Source: Monomorium pharaonis (taxonomy: Eukaryota > Arthropoda > Insecta > Hymenoptera > Formicidae). Taken from it: 64,000 nucleotides of DNA. How positions within the stretch are numbered: the stretch's first letter is position 1; each line of letters starts with the position of its first letter. The DNA lies in contig NC_050467.1 in the NCBI RefSeq assembly GCF_013373865.1, positions 34,023,132 to 34,087,131 of the forward strand, read 5' to 3'. This document shows positions 19,028 through 31,000 of the stretch, piece by piece. The position numbers and the translations under genes were made by a program. The notes below the pieces were generated by a model that made no database searches, was not told the origin of the DNA, and worked only from the letters and a program-made list of their open reading frames with translations.

Positions 19028-21303
19028 ATGTCGGACAAATTACCAAAAAGATGTAAGCGAAGCTTTTTAGAAGCTTGGCTTACAGATGATCGATATAAAT
19101 CATGGTTACGTAGAGCATCGGATGATAATTTTTATTATTGCACTATATGCCAAAAAAATATTTCTATGACTTCAACACATGTTTCGAGACATGTAATGTC
19201 AAAAAAACACCAAAAAAATGAAAGAAAAAATTCAATATGTAAAAATGGTGATGAAAATTCATCAAAAGTATTTCTATCAAAATGGTTAGAGATTGAAAAA
19301 TATAAATGTTGGTTGCGCAAGGTGCCACAAGATTCTAGTTTTTTTTTTGTTCAATTTGTGATAAAACTATAGGTATTGGATGTGGTTTATCACAAATAGA
19401 ACGTCATGCAGAATCCGAAGGACACTTAAAATTGTATAAAAATATTGAATTAAACAAATCAAATGAAGAATTAAATATGGAAGTTGAAGAATTGCTTGCG
19501 CCATTTGATGAGCGTAAAAAAGAAGCGGAGATAAGATATGCCGCATTAATAGCAATGAAAAATATTTCTCATCAAGTTGCACAAGATATTTTAAATTTTT
19601 TTTAACATCTAGCAGATGATCCTAAAGTATTGAAAAATATGACTATGGGTACAAAATGCACAAATATGATTAAAAATGTTTTGTATCCAGTTGAGCAGAA
19701 ACGTGTTGTTGAGAATATTCAAACTACATTTTCCATATTTATAGATGAGACGTCTGACATAACGAATGAGAAATGGATGACTTTTCTCGTCCGATATGTA
19801 GACGCAGAAACATTAGATCTTTGCATACAGTTAGTCAAATTAATTGATATAGATGCCAAAGATTCCAGCGCAGAAAAGTTATTTGATGCATTTAAATTTG
19901 AAATGCAAAAATTATTAATACCATTTGCAAACATTATTTCCTTGTCATGTGACAACGCATCTGTCATGACAAAAAAATATAAATCATTTAAAAAAAAATT
20001 GGAAGAGGTATGTCCAAATGTATTAACATTTTCATGCCCTTGCCATTCCGCCGCATTAGCAGCGCACGCAGCATGTCAAACAATACCTGATTTTTGCACT
20101 GATTTTCTTAAAAAGATTGCTAAATTCGTTAACAGCAGTCCAAAACGTACGGCTATTTTTCGAGATTTTTGTATTAGTTTCGACCAAAAAAATCTAAAAT
20201 TAAAAAAACTATGTAATACACGCTGGCTTTCTCACTTTCAATGTGTAGACAGACTTCTGCAACATTGGAATACAATACAACTATTTCTTAATGAACAAGT
20301 TGTTAGTGAAAAAAGTAAGCCAGCAGAAGAGCTTTTGCTTATAATGGACAGAGTAGATACAAAGGCATACTTTCTTTTTTTTTTTAATATTTTAAATGAT
20401 TTTAACGCATTTAATGCTTATTTTCAAGGAGTCGAAACATTAATTCATTTATTGCAACCAAAAGCGCGTAATTTTCTTTTTAAAATCTGCCAAAATTTTG
20501 TAAAAAATGAACACTTAAAATCGTTCAATATTAATATAGTATTCTCTTTAAAAGAGAATCAGAAAGAACTTAATGAAATTACTTTAGGATCAAAGTGTAA
20601 CGATTACCTTAACGAATTAATGATGCAAGGGCATGAAAACGTAGTTATCACTATTCGAGAAAACTGTTTGTCATTTTATATAACTGCTGCAACAGAAATT
20701 CGTAAAAGACTACCTGTAGATAATGTATTTTTATCAAAATTAACGATTTTTAGACCTTTTTCAAGTTTATTCAATACTGATAGAGAAAATTTATTTAATG
20801 ATGTTTCTTTTGTAGCGAAAACTATTGGCGATTTTGATGAAAATGCTTTAAAGAAAAAATGGATTGCACTGCCATTAGATTTTACATTAGACGAAAAACA
20901 AAAACTTTCGCGAGAATCATTCGATGAAATGTGGAAAAAAATTTTGTTATGCCAGGACTCAAATAATATTACTAAATATCCAAACTTAAAAAATCTTTTA
21001 AATGCTATACGATCACTTCCTAATTCAAATGCCGATTCGGAGAGAATGTTTTCTCTCTTAAGTAATTTAAAAACAAATAATCGCAACAGACTTTCATCGG
21101 CTACTGTTAATGCTAGTTGCGTTGTTAGATCAGCATTGAGAGCTAGAAAAGAAACATGTATAAATATGAGAGTTGATGAAAAACACTTCTCTCTTATGTC
21201 AACAAAGAACTTATATGTTCAATCAGTTAAAAAGGACTCGGGTACGTTGAGATTACATGCTCTTGATGTTAATGATATTGTTGATTCTTTATGGGTAGGT
21301 TAA
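19028..21303 (+). pseudogene. hAT-2 transposase with two BED-like fingers, broken
   Basis: Starting at the ATG 19028 (MSDKLPKRCK). Two tandem finger units follow: FLEAWLTDDRYKSWLRRA with YYCTICQKNI..HVMSKKH, then FLSKWLEIEKYKCWLRKV with the second C-x2-C. A frameshift in a T run near 19340-19350 falls inside finger 2. The frame then reaches an in-frame TAA at 19603-19605 and continues to 21303 through the RNase H-like core (FSIFIDETSDITNEKWMTFL, SLSCDNASVMTKK, FSCPCHSAALAAH, NTRWLSHFQCV) and the dimerisation domain (LPNSNADSERMFSLLSNL). Clearly homologous to hAT-1. Non-functional unless both lesions are assembly errors. Confidence 0.87.
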
Positions 21304-21332
21304 ATTAATTAAAGTATAACATTATTACAATG

Positions 21333-21572
21333 TCCATAAGGACATCACGCTTACAAAGGATAAGCGTGTAAGAAATCTTGTCCGTAAGGGCATCACGCTT
21401 ACATAAAATAAGCGTGTAAGAAATCTTGTTCGTAAGGACATCACGCTTATATAAAATAAGCGTGTAAGAAATCTTGTCCGTAAGGGCATCACGCTTACAT
21501 AAAATAAGCGTGTAAGAAATCTTGTTCGTAAGGGCATCACGCTTACATAAAATAAGCGTGTAAAAAATGTTG
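21333..21572. repeat. 48-bp minisatellite, five units
   Basis: Five head-to-tail units of exactly 48 bases starting TCCGTAAGGGCATCACGCTT, with few differences. Each unit contains a hairpin (ACGCTTAC...GTAAGCGT type). It begins 30 bases after the hAT-2 stop codon. Open frames across it in two phases are artefacts of the period being divisible by three. Confidence 0.95.
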
Positions 21573-21581
21573 AAATGTATG

Positions 21582-21602
21582 TACGCGCGCGCGCGCGCGC
21601 AC

Positions 21603-21638
<36 letters not shown>
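21582..21638. repeat. (GC)n then (CA)n microsatellite
   Basis: GCGCGC run followed by ACACAC run, with no unique sequence between them beyond CTTA. Confidence 0.95.
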
Positions 21639-21639
<1 letters not shown>

Positions 21640-21789
21640 GAAATGTAAAAAATTATTGTTAATTAAAAATTAAAAATATATCTTTTTAATATTACAAAAA
21701 AAGTTTAATTTTAAAGTATTAAATTTTATTTGTATAATTTTGTATAATTATTACTTTTTTAACATTAATAAGAATTTTTTACATTTCCC
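21637..21789. mobile_element. AT-rich hairpin MITE
   Basis: About 153 bases with inverted tips AGGGAAATGTAAAAAATT and its complement. Interior A/T only. Target duplication not clear. Confidence 0.72.
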
Positions 21790-21962
21790 TCCTGACGGAA
21801 GAAACCACCACCTTCTCGCGGTTTCCGTTGAGCAACAATATGTACGTAACGTGAAATAAATTTAATGTGATAAAAAATAAACTGTAATTTTATCATGTCT
21901 AATAACATTTACATATTATTTAAAATGTTAATAATAATTTATTTAATACGACATATTTAATA
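21790..21962. other. unannotated spacer
   Basis: Short AT-rich spacer with one GC-richer piece (CTGACGGAAGAAACCACC). Nothing recognised. Confidence 0.4.
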
Positions 21963-22415
21963 TGACATATTCTTTAAATAAGAAACGTACATGTTGGCCA
22001 AGAGTGGATCCATACATTTACAAATTTTAATTTTTATATTTACTTCGTATTTTGAAAAAATCATCGTGTATATAATAATTGTACAAATTTATAAAAAGCT
22101 TGTCGGAAAATATTCCATTTATTATTACGTGGCGCATCGTATCACCAAGCAATCCTAAGATCCAAAATCATACGGCTATAGCTATGAGAGAAAAGGAAAG
22201 TCGAGAACAGCTCGAGATAAAAAAAGACGATTCGAGTGAGAAAGAAACGGAGCGAGGAGCAAAAGAGACGGCAGATGCTCCCGCCGCTCGACGCTGTCCG
22301 AGGAGTGGGGGACCCCTCCACGGGCGCTGCGTGCAGGCGGTGCAGGCAGATTTGCTGGCGAAAGCATCTGAACTGGCATCGCTGTGCGCATGGTGCATCG
22401 TTAATCCTTGTTGTT
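21963..22415 (-). repeat. dispersed repeat CD, unbroken copy 2
   Basis: The reverse complement matches, in order, the four CD pieces at 8067-14364 without the three insertions. It therefore serves as the unoccupied reference for MITE B, hAT-1 and the 2-kb TA element. Contains a GC-rich block (GGCAGATGCTCCCGCCGCTC) and an AT-rich half with GCCAAGAGTGGATCCATACA. No coding content believed. Confidence 0.85.
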
Positions 22416-22470
22416 AAATGTGTGAGCACAAAAGATAAAGGAGGATACAACAGTACAAATCCCCACCATT

Positions 22471-23038
22471 TGTCCTAGGCGCCGGGCGACGACGATGTTT
22501 CTTAAACCAAATTTACTCTTGAGCGAAAAATTCTAATCGCGATATCTTCGCTTGTAAGTCATATAGCGGAAAAATAAAAACACTTTTATGATATAAATTG
22601 GATGTAAGCTATCTATTAAGCCTATTTAGAAATCAATCAATTAAGTCGTTATTGAGATCCGATAACTACGGTCTTCTCGCAAACGACGTCTCGCGTAAAA
22701 GAAGCACGGTGGTGCCTCGCTGCGCATACACTTGGCGCGAGGCACTACCGTGCCTCTTGATGAGAGACTCGCGGTCCAAGATAATAATCACTAACGTTTG
22801 ATACCAGATATACTTCCGATCGTCCGATCTTTGTTACAAAACATAAACGTCTCGCTTTATACAAAAGATTTTGAAGGATTCGACTATAATTATGATAGCT
22901 ATCGCTGCTCCCACTTCGATAGAACGCCAAATGCGAAGGGCCTCTTGCCACGTCAGTAATTCCGAACGTGCGATTTTCGGAGCACTAAGCATGCGCGCTT
23001 TTCACGATCCTAACACGTGGAACCCGGTAGTAAGGCCA
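22471..23038 (-). repeat. candidate LTR of gypsy-3
   Basis: TG..CA-bounded block (TGTCCTAGGC ... TAAGGCCA on plus). Directly right of it a pyrimidine run CCCCCTCCTTCT (a polypurine tract on minus) lies between it and the integrase fragment, the correct place for a 3' LTR. Inside are an AATAAA-like site and a strong hairpin (about 22703-22766). The left neighbour reads like a primer site (TGGTGGGGATTTG on minus), so the context is rearranged. No partner LTR in the window. Confidence 0.4.
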
Positions 23039-23390
23039 CCCCCTCCTTCTAAAACTATGGCACGTGCTTCTGGAATGAAGGATCGAACAGGAATCGATAC
23101 ATTCTTACATTTCTCCTTTTTTTATGCGACACCTTTGGACGGGGGAGCATAAAATCATTGTCCAAGTGTTTTGTCAACCTTGCGTCACGCCGGACAAACC
23201 TCCCTTTGTTACTATACATATTACATAATACATTCAATATATACAAATTGTTGATTATTTACGGCTTTACGATTACATATAATTAGGCGCCAGCAAACGA
23301 CAATCCGCGTCAAATAGCGAAACATAGCTTCCATAACCATAACTACGCTTTATACCTTATGGTCTTACTTAATTGAGAGAAGAACGTTCG

Positions 23391-24450
23391 CTAGAGAGCG
23401 CGATTACCTTTATATAGCCCTTTTTCTGTTTTTTTTTTCTGGTAATACTTTCTAAGATTGAGACGATTATAAGTGCCTATGTTAATTTTGTCATTTTTCG
23501 GGTCCACCAATGTGTACACATTTTTTCCCCTACATTGGCCTATCCGATACGGACCTTCGAAGAGGTGGAAAAATTTTCCAATCACTTTATCCCATGCATT
23601 CGACAAATGTTTCACTCTCAATAACACCAAATTCCCGACCGATAGCACGACCCTCGAAGTACCCTTTTGTTCCTTTTTACGATAGTGAAAATTTCTTTTT
23701 ATATTTTCTTTAGCCAGCGTTATTAGGTACTCATGGAGTGGCCTTGTGTTTTCTGGGAATTGGACAAGTTTGTGGATCTTGAACCGGTCTTCCGAACTGT
23801 AATTCACACGATGCTATCCCCGTACTGCGATAAACGGTTATATTCAACATTTCCTCGATTTTTGGTATAAATTCTCCCCATTGTGTCGATCTGCACATAA
23901 AGTTCTAAATAATCGGCTCAATTCGCGCATAACGCGTTCTGTAGAATTCGACTGCGGATATTTAATTGAGCTATAAAACCTTTATACCCTCCCCTTCGAG
24001 TCGTGTTTTCCATGCAATAGCTGTGAATTGACTTCCGTGATCGGACAGTATACGCTTCGGCTTTCCAAATTTAGGAATAAAAAATTCAAATATCTTTTTA
24101 AGAGACTTACGAACCGTTGCTTTTTTCATCGGATAGAGGCTCACATATTTTGTAAAGGCGTCCAATACCACAAATATATATTGTGTACCCCCGCGTCCTG
24201 TTGGAAGAGGACCATAAAAGTCCACCGTTATTAAATCGTTAGACTCCCTTGACTCGACTAATCTATACTCTCCCTCCATCGGAATTGTGAGATATTTAAC
24301 ACGTTGACATAAGTCACAATGCAACATGAATTTCTTAACCTGGGCTGCCATACCCTTCCAGAAATAAAATTGTTTTAAATATACGTTTGTTTTATAAACC
24401 CCCGGGTGGTCTAACTTCGTATGTATTGCTTCTATTAATTCTCGTCGCAT
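23391..24450 (-). pseudogene. gypsy-3 integrase remnant
   Basis: Two minus-strand frames: 24450-23971 carries the zinc-binding H2C2 region (HTKLDHPGVYKTNVYLKQF, CDLCQRVK) and the integrase core start (LITVDFYGPLPTGRGG, ILSDHGSQFTA). 23807-23391 carries the C-terminal domain (NLVLLRVKHLSNAWDKVIGK, FEGPYRIGQ). The core between them (third catalytic residue region) is damaged by stops and frameshifts. Protease and RT are missing to the right, so this is the truncated 3' part of a gypsy element. Confidence 0.85.
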
Positions 24451-26025
24451 CTTCCCCGGTACTACGATTCTCTAATTCGTACTGTTTTTTCACGATGGAA
24501 TAAAATATTCTTATAAATCGTATATATAACATTGGGTGTGTTCCGATGAAGCTCCGTCAGTTTTTGGTAGTTAGGTTGGTACTGCTTAACTGATGGAACT
24601 GCCGGAAAATCGTTCCGCATCAGTCCGTTTAGTGAAATCTCGAATATATTCCGAATAACCTAACCTTGAGACCGTCCACCCAGGGCGCCCAGCAACCCGA
24701 ACCTTCCACAGAGGCGGACGAACACACCGGAGAGGCGACCCAGAAATACACAGCTACCAGAACGGAAAAGCGTATCATAGAGAGGAAAAGTGTGGTCAGC
24801 GTCGTCCTACAGCGTACCCATGACCACGCCAGCCTGGAGGGTCAACAGCAGCAGCCAACCCGACCAGAGCAACGCGCCTTACCCCGCGAGATATAATAAC
24901 CAAAAAAGCTTTTGTTTCGTTCGATAATAATTTTTAAGTTTATTTCCATGAAAGGCGCGAGTTTGTTATTTTAGGTTTTTAATACATTCAAACATTTCTA
25001 AAGTTTCTTTTGCATTTGCATGCACGTTATGTTAAAATACTTTAAATAAATATTATAAAAATGTTATACTTACCTATGATAGTTATACTTACCTTAGTCA
25101 TCATATTCCTTATAGTTATTATAATCATAGTCATATGCTTACCTGTATTCGCGTAGCTGCGTTCATTAATCTAGTTCGTTTTAGTTTTCGTTACATGCGA
25201 TACAGTCATGTTAAAGTTAGAAGCACAACTCGTGCTACAATTATTTTCTATTAAATATTATTATTCTGAGGCTGAACGCGACATTCTTAGTTTCATATGC
25301 CTATTGTATGCATTTCATTGTATCATGGCTTTAATAAGCCTTCTAACATGTAAGTCTGTAATAAGTGTAGATTGCACTTTAAGTGCAATCAACATCGAAA
25401 TCTGCACTTTTAAGTGCAATCTCTCAAAACTAGCGGGGGAACACGCCAAGCAGGAGGGGGCAATCTCTGGACACATGCTACACCCCAGGAATACGTCGGC
25501 CATTGGGTGCAACGACGGGAGTGGGGCAAACCGATGAGATGCCCACAGCGCAACACCACCGCGCGGAGAAGCCGCCAAACAGCAAGGAGTGGGGGCCGCA
25601 ACAAGTCCCGCACCCGGGAGGAACCGACGCCACGCGCGGTTGGCGCAGCCCAACGGGAGAGGGAAACCCCAGCGCTCCCGGCAGCAGCGTGAGCGGCCAT
25701 GCGTCCGATTGGCGGATCCCGACGGGAGGGGGTAGCGTCTCTCTCCTGAGTATACAAGCGTGCGCTGGGAGCTCTCGTGAGCTTTCGCGCGCTAGATATT
25801 ACCACGTTAACATCTCGGAAGACCGAAGTACGAGCTTTCGCGCGTTCCTTGTGACGATTCTCGAAGTAGAGTAGAGAAATTCGCCGCGCGTGCGATCGTT
25901 CCATGCCGTGCACGTTAAAAGTGAGCTTTGTGAGACGATTGACACCGAGCTTCGAGATCTCCCGCGAACATAGACAAAGAGATCTCATCCGCCGAATGCG
26001 AGTAGGCGTGATACATTCCCGAATT
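24451..26025. other. mosaic of unrecognised fragments left of gypsy-2
   Basis: 24451-24665 may be decayed gypsy-3 sequence. 24666-24896 has a GC-rich 76-codon frame without recognisable content. 24900-25400 is AT-rich with two palindromes (ATTGCACTTTAAGTGCAAT at 25371-25389; GCACTTTTAAGTGC just after). 25425-26025 is GC-rich, long-frame on both strands, no domain seen; it may be LTR or leader of an older element, since gypsy-2 inserted at its end. Confidence 0.35.
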
Positions 26026-26985
26026 TGTAACGAGCCGTTATCCGCGACCGGGATAAGCCGGTGAAAACATACGAGGCTGTTACCCTCTACCTCGTGTAGG
26101 CACCCCGCTCCTTACTTTCTTGCCCCTCTCGTCATCCTGTGGAGGGTATAAAAGCACTCCACCGATCGAGAGAAGGCAGATCTTCCCGATCAGCGGACTG
26201 AGCTGATCGTTTCCTCCAGGTGAATTGAGCCTGGCCTCCCAGAGCACGGAGTGAGTGCGAACCTAACCTGAAATCCCGTCGACACGAAGTGAGTGTCTCC
26301 CGAGTCGCGAAGTGAGCAACGACACACCGACACGATCCTCGTCCCGACCACGAGGTGAGTGGTCCCACACCACCGCCGGAGACCCCGGAGTGAGGGGATA
26401 ACCGGCACCGCGAAGATCATCCTCGCGGGATGATCACCGGCCGCGCGAACAGCTGATATCGACGAACAGCTGACTCCGCCGAAGCACGCGCTCCGCCGTC
26501 TACCGCATCGCGAGTACCGCGCAGTCGCGCACCGCCGTAGCCAATCACGGTGCCGAGCCGATCGACGCGGCCAATCCTAGCGACGCCCCGTACGGCGCCG
26601 GCGCGACCGAAGCGAAGGGCCAATCTCGGCACCGCCAACACCGACACAGGCACCGTCACGCGCCGCACGGCAGAAGTTGTACCGCCACGAACACCGCGAT
26701 CTACGAGACCGACCGCAACCGCCAATCAAACACCGACTGTCATCGCGACCAATCAGAGCGTCGTACGCGCCCGCGCCTCGCGACATTTGCTCCCCGCAAC
26801 CCGGGGCACTACCTGTACATATTAGAATAGGGCAATGTATATAGTAGCGTAGGATATTATCATTTATAATAAATCATAATTAACCGAACGTCACACTCGT
26901 CTCTTTATTCACTGAGTTCACCGCCCGGACCCTGAATCCCGCGGCTATCCACGTTAATGATTCACAAGCACGATTCTCGGTTACA
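26026..26985 (+). repeat. gypsy-2 5' LTR
   Basis: TGTAACGAGCCG ... CTCGGTTACA. Contains a TATA box (TATAAAAG, 26147-26154), five reiterated GTGAG(T/C/G) motifs (26251, 26289, 26312, 26355, 26390), a GC-rich R/U5 region and AATAAA at 26868-26873. These define a working-style U3-R-U5 layout. Confidence 0.95.
26147..26154 (+). promoter_or_regulatory. TATA box of gypsy-2 5' LTR
   Basis: GTATAAAAGC preceded by GC-rich sequence. The same box is at 41600-41607 in the 3' LTR. Confidence 0.75.
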
Positions 26986-26987
26986 AA

Positions 26988-27005
26988 TGGCGCCCGAACA
27001 GGGAC
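26988..27005 (+). promoter_or_regulatory. gypsy-2 primer-binding site, tRNA-Lys type
   Basis: TGGCGCCCGAACAGGGAC two bases after the LTR. This is the 18-base sequence complementary to the 3' end of the tRNA-Lys used by lentiviruses and by some insect gypsy elements. Confidence 0.85.
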
Positions 27006-27035
27006 TGTGAGTAAAGAAACGAGTATTCCGCGAAG

Positions 27036-28076
27036 ATGAAACCGACCGCGACCGGGTGGATTCACCACCTGAGGAAGAGCATGTTAGTTCGCGAATTAAA
27101 ACGCCGCGGACTAAACGCCGAGGGCACCCGCGACGAGATGCGGGCGCGCCTGATCGACTACGTGCAGACTAACGAAGCGACATCCGGGGAAGCCGAGAGC
27201 AACACGAGTAGCGATGAGGAGGACCGCGGAACCGTCCGCGAAGGGGCCCAGACACCACGGACACCCCGGCGCAGCCGGACACTGTCAGACACCACCACTC
27301 TCTTGGACACCGTCCGCAAATGGGGGTGTCAATTCGATGGGAAGGACGGACTCGCCTTCCTGGAGAGACTCGAAGACCTCCGCCTGAGTTACGCACTGAC
27401 ACACGCGCAGCTACAACGATGCCTCCCACTGCTGTTCAAGGACCAAGCGCTTTTATGGTACCGCAATAACTGAGACGAGTGGCAAGGATGGGCCGAATTC
27501 GAGGGAGACTTCCGGCGATACTTTGTACCCTCCAGAACACGATTCGAGCTCGAGGCAGACATCGCCCGCCGCACCCAGGGCCCGAGCGAGACAGCACGGG
27601 AATACGTCACCGCGCTACAAACGCTGATGCGCCGGCACGGACGTATGCCCCCGGAAGACCGGCTCGAGCGGACTTACCAGAATCTACGGCCGGAATATCA
27701 CCTGTACATCCGGAGGGTCGACTTCACCGACCTCCCAGGGCTATTACAACTCGCTGACGACTACGAGCGTGCCCGCCGATATGAGGCAACCTATCAACCG
27801 CCAGCCCGACCAGGGAAGGAGAAACCAAAAGCCACCGCCAACCCCACCGCCACCATATCGCCAGGGTACAGTCCGCAAGACTGCTGCTGGGGCTGCGGCC
27901 AGCGCGGCCACACACGCCGTTTCTGCAAGAGACCACCAAAACTTTTCTGCTCCCAGTGCGGGAAAGAAGGCGTTCTGACAAGGAACTGCCATGGGACGCC
28001 GGGAAACGCTACCAGGGCCGAGGAAGCAAAGGGGGCACCACGGCCGGCAACCGCCACGGAAGAAGAAACCGCCTAA
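27036..28076 (+). pseudogene. gag: gypsy-2 Gag, one nonsense codon, one damaged zinc knuckle
   Basis: A single frame of 346 codons from ATG 27036 to TAA 28076, interrupted only by TGA at 27471-27473, a likely Trp codon in context LLWYRNN-stop-DEWQGW. Capsid-like region: FDGKDGLAFLERLEDLRL, YVTALQTLMRRHG, LERTYQNLRPEYHLYIRR. Two zinc knuckles near the C terminus: CWGCGQRGHTRRFC is complete; CSQCGKEGVLTRNC has Val in place of the His ligand. The N-terminal 60 residues include a SAP-like helix-loop (LRKSMLVRELKRRGLNAEG), unusual for Gag. Confidence 0.88.
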
Positions 28077-31000
28077 TACCGCACCTTCCGAGCGTAGACC
28101 CCCGCCACAATCCGAACGACCCACGACCGCGGGGAATGATCAGCCTGGCAGGACAGCCTCACACCGCGCTCCTGGACTGCGGAGCCGTTCTATCCTACAT
28201 CTCGGAAGAGACGGCAGACAAAATCAGACCACACGGACACAGCCGGCCCATCACCGCATCCGTATTCCTGGCCGACAGACGAACAAATAAGATAATGGAA
28301 GAAATTAACATTCCGATCCGTCTGGGACAGTATAAAGGCCGGCAGACGTTCCACGTGCTACCCGGGATGGCTCTGGACGTGATAGCCGGCATAATACTCC
28401 TACGCAAGGCAGGCTTTCATTGATCGATGCCGGAAGCAGCAAGCATAGAACCGCACACACCGGAAACCGCGACAACGGGACTATCACAATGCTCGAAGGA
28501 CCAACAACGAAAGCTACAAGACCTGTTACAAGAATACCTGCCGAAATTCGCACAATGCCGGAACGACTCCATTGACGGAACACCGCATCCGCTTAAAACC
28601 AGGACAAGAGCCGATTCGCCAACGATACCGCACCTACAACCCGGCAATGCAGAAGATCATCGATGAAGAAATCGACAACATGATCCAGGAAGGCTGCATA
28701 GAGGCAACAAGCAGCCCATGGAACTCCGGGATCGTACTAGCCAAAAAGAAAGACGGCCGCTACAGATTCTGCATAGATTTCCGGAAAGTGAACGAGGTAA
28801 CCGAAAGAGACGCATATCCACTCCCACCGGTACAGCACATATTAGACCAACTACGGGGGGCGAGGTACCTATCCACGATCGACCTTAAAAACGGGTATTG
28901 GCAAATACCCCTCCACACCGACAGCCGACCGATGACAGCCTTTGCCATCCCCGGGAGGGGTCAGTATCAGTTTAGGGTAATGCCGTTTGGGTTACACGCC
29001 GCACCCGCCACTTTCCAAAGGCTACTGGACCGAATCATCGGACCCGACATGGAACCAAGAGCATTCGCATACCTTGACGACATCGTGATCCTGGGACGAA
29101 CCTTCAAAGAACATCTAGAGAACCTACGGGAGGTGCTACAACGACTGTTAAATGCCAACCTGAAGATCAACCCGGACAAATGCCAGTTTGCAAGGACCAG
29201 CCTCCGCTATCTGGGACACATAGTCGACCGAAGAGGCCTAAGAACCGACCCCGAAAAAGTGAAGGCCATCCTGGACATCCCACCACCTACGGGGCTGCCC
29301 GCCCTCCGCCGGTTCCTCGGAATGACCTCGTGGTACCGCCGCTTCATTCCCGCCGTCGCAACCACCGCCGCACCGTTGAATAACCTACTCAAGAAGGGGA
29401 ATCGCTGGGAGTGGGGACCACACCAGGAAGCCGCATTCCAAAAAATCAAGGGACACCTGGCAACCGCACCGATTTTGCACTGCCCGGACTTTACGGCCAC
29501 ATTCATACTTCAGACAGACGCCAGCGACGTGGGACTCGGCGCAGTACTCACGCAGGAAATAGACGAAGAGGAACGGGTGGTCGCATATTCCAGCCGGACA
29601 TTACGCCCAGCAGAAAAACACTACTCCGCCACGGAAAAAGAATGTCTCGCAGTAGTGTGGGGAATTGAGAAAATGCGACCTCGAGGGATACCGCTTCCGC
29701 GTAATCACGGACCACTTCTCTCTACGTTGGCTGCGGACACTGGACAACCCGACCGGACGCCTAGCCCGTTGGTCAGTCGCACTTCAGCAACACGACTTCG
29801 CAGTGGAATACCGAAAAGGCGCGCTCAACCACGTGCCGGACCTCCTGTCACGCCAGCCTCTTGCCGAAGGGGAGGAGAGTTGGGAAACACCGGGACAAGA
29901 ACTCGCAGCCCTCACACCAGCGGACACCTGCGCGTGATACAAATGCATGATACAAAGGGTACGGGACGAGCCACAGAAAAACTCGGACTACCGAATGGAA
30001 GGAGACAACCTATACCGGCACTTCCATGAAAGACACTCCACCGAGGAGGACACGGACGACTCCGCCTGGAAATTCTGCGTCCCGCAACCGCTCCGGAACC
30101 AGGTACTGGCCGAGTGCCACGACGCCGCCACCGCCGGACACCTGGGCATTTCGAAGACGCTCGCCAGACTCGCGCAACGCTACTACTGGCCAGGCATGTT
30201 CAGACAAGCCACTAACTATGTCCGCCGATGCCAGAATTGCCAAAAATACAAGCCACAGCAACGACAAACCGCGGGATTAATGCACCACGCGCGAATAGAT
30301 ACACCGGGCACTGTCATCGCGGTCGACTTAATTGGCCCGCTACCGAGGTCCTCCTGTGACCGAACATGCTTACAGGTTTAAGAAAATCCTGCCGAATCTT
30401 AAGAATTCTTACTTTACACGGTCGCCAGGTCGGTGTTTACGTCCCGCCGCCAGGGTGTGGTCACAGCCCTTGAGATGTCTTGGCCGGATCTCGAATATCG
30501 CCAGCTCGGCTTTGGTATGCGGAAATCCTCGCTGTTCTGTCCGCTCAAACTTGGCTGGGGACCCCCGCGTTCGTAGAATCCACTGGAACGCTCGCTGCGT
30601 GGGTGTACGTCGGATGACGCAATCTCCCGCCACGATGTGTTGAACGCCCAGGATGGGAATTTCGGGAATGCACGATATTTCGGGACTTTCAGGATATCAC
30701 ACAACTCGATTTATTTACAAAACACTTACGCACACACTCACAATGCGGCGTAATCGCTCACGCGTGTGTCGTGATTCACTTGTCTTAACGACGCTTCTCG
30801 CATAACGCCGTCTCGACTTACGCGAATTTATTACGCGCTCGCGATTATCTTCAGCGCGGAAATAATCTGCCGGCGAGGCTCGCGGGTGGTATCGCTAAAC
30901 CAAATTAATTAGTCGCGCCCGTTACTGCCTACGCACTTGATACGTATATCACGTTAACGAGGTTACGCGGGAAACGCACGACGTACGCACGTACGTACCC

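Noticed and set aside
21333..21572. CRISPR-like array
   Set aside because: Units are head to tail without spacers, in a eukaryotic transposon context; a minisatellite explains it.
21305..21636. Two repetitive frames on minus with threonine/leucine-rich periods
   Set aside because: The 48-bp period is divisible by three, so any frame without a stop in one unit stays open in all.
25410..25988. 192-codon minus ORF as a host gene
   Set aside because: The GC-rich region is open in several frames on both strands, with no domain, no splice context and biased composition.
30409..30704. Overlapping minus ORFs in the solo-LTR-like insertion
   Set aside because: Short, overlapping in two frames, no recognisable domains, and the region is better explained as an LTR.
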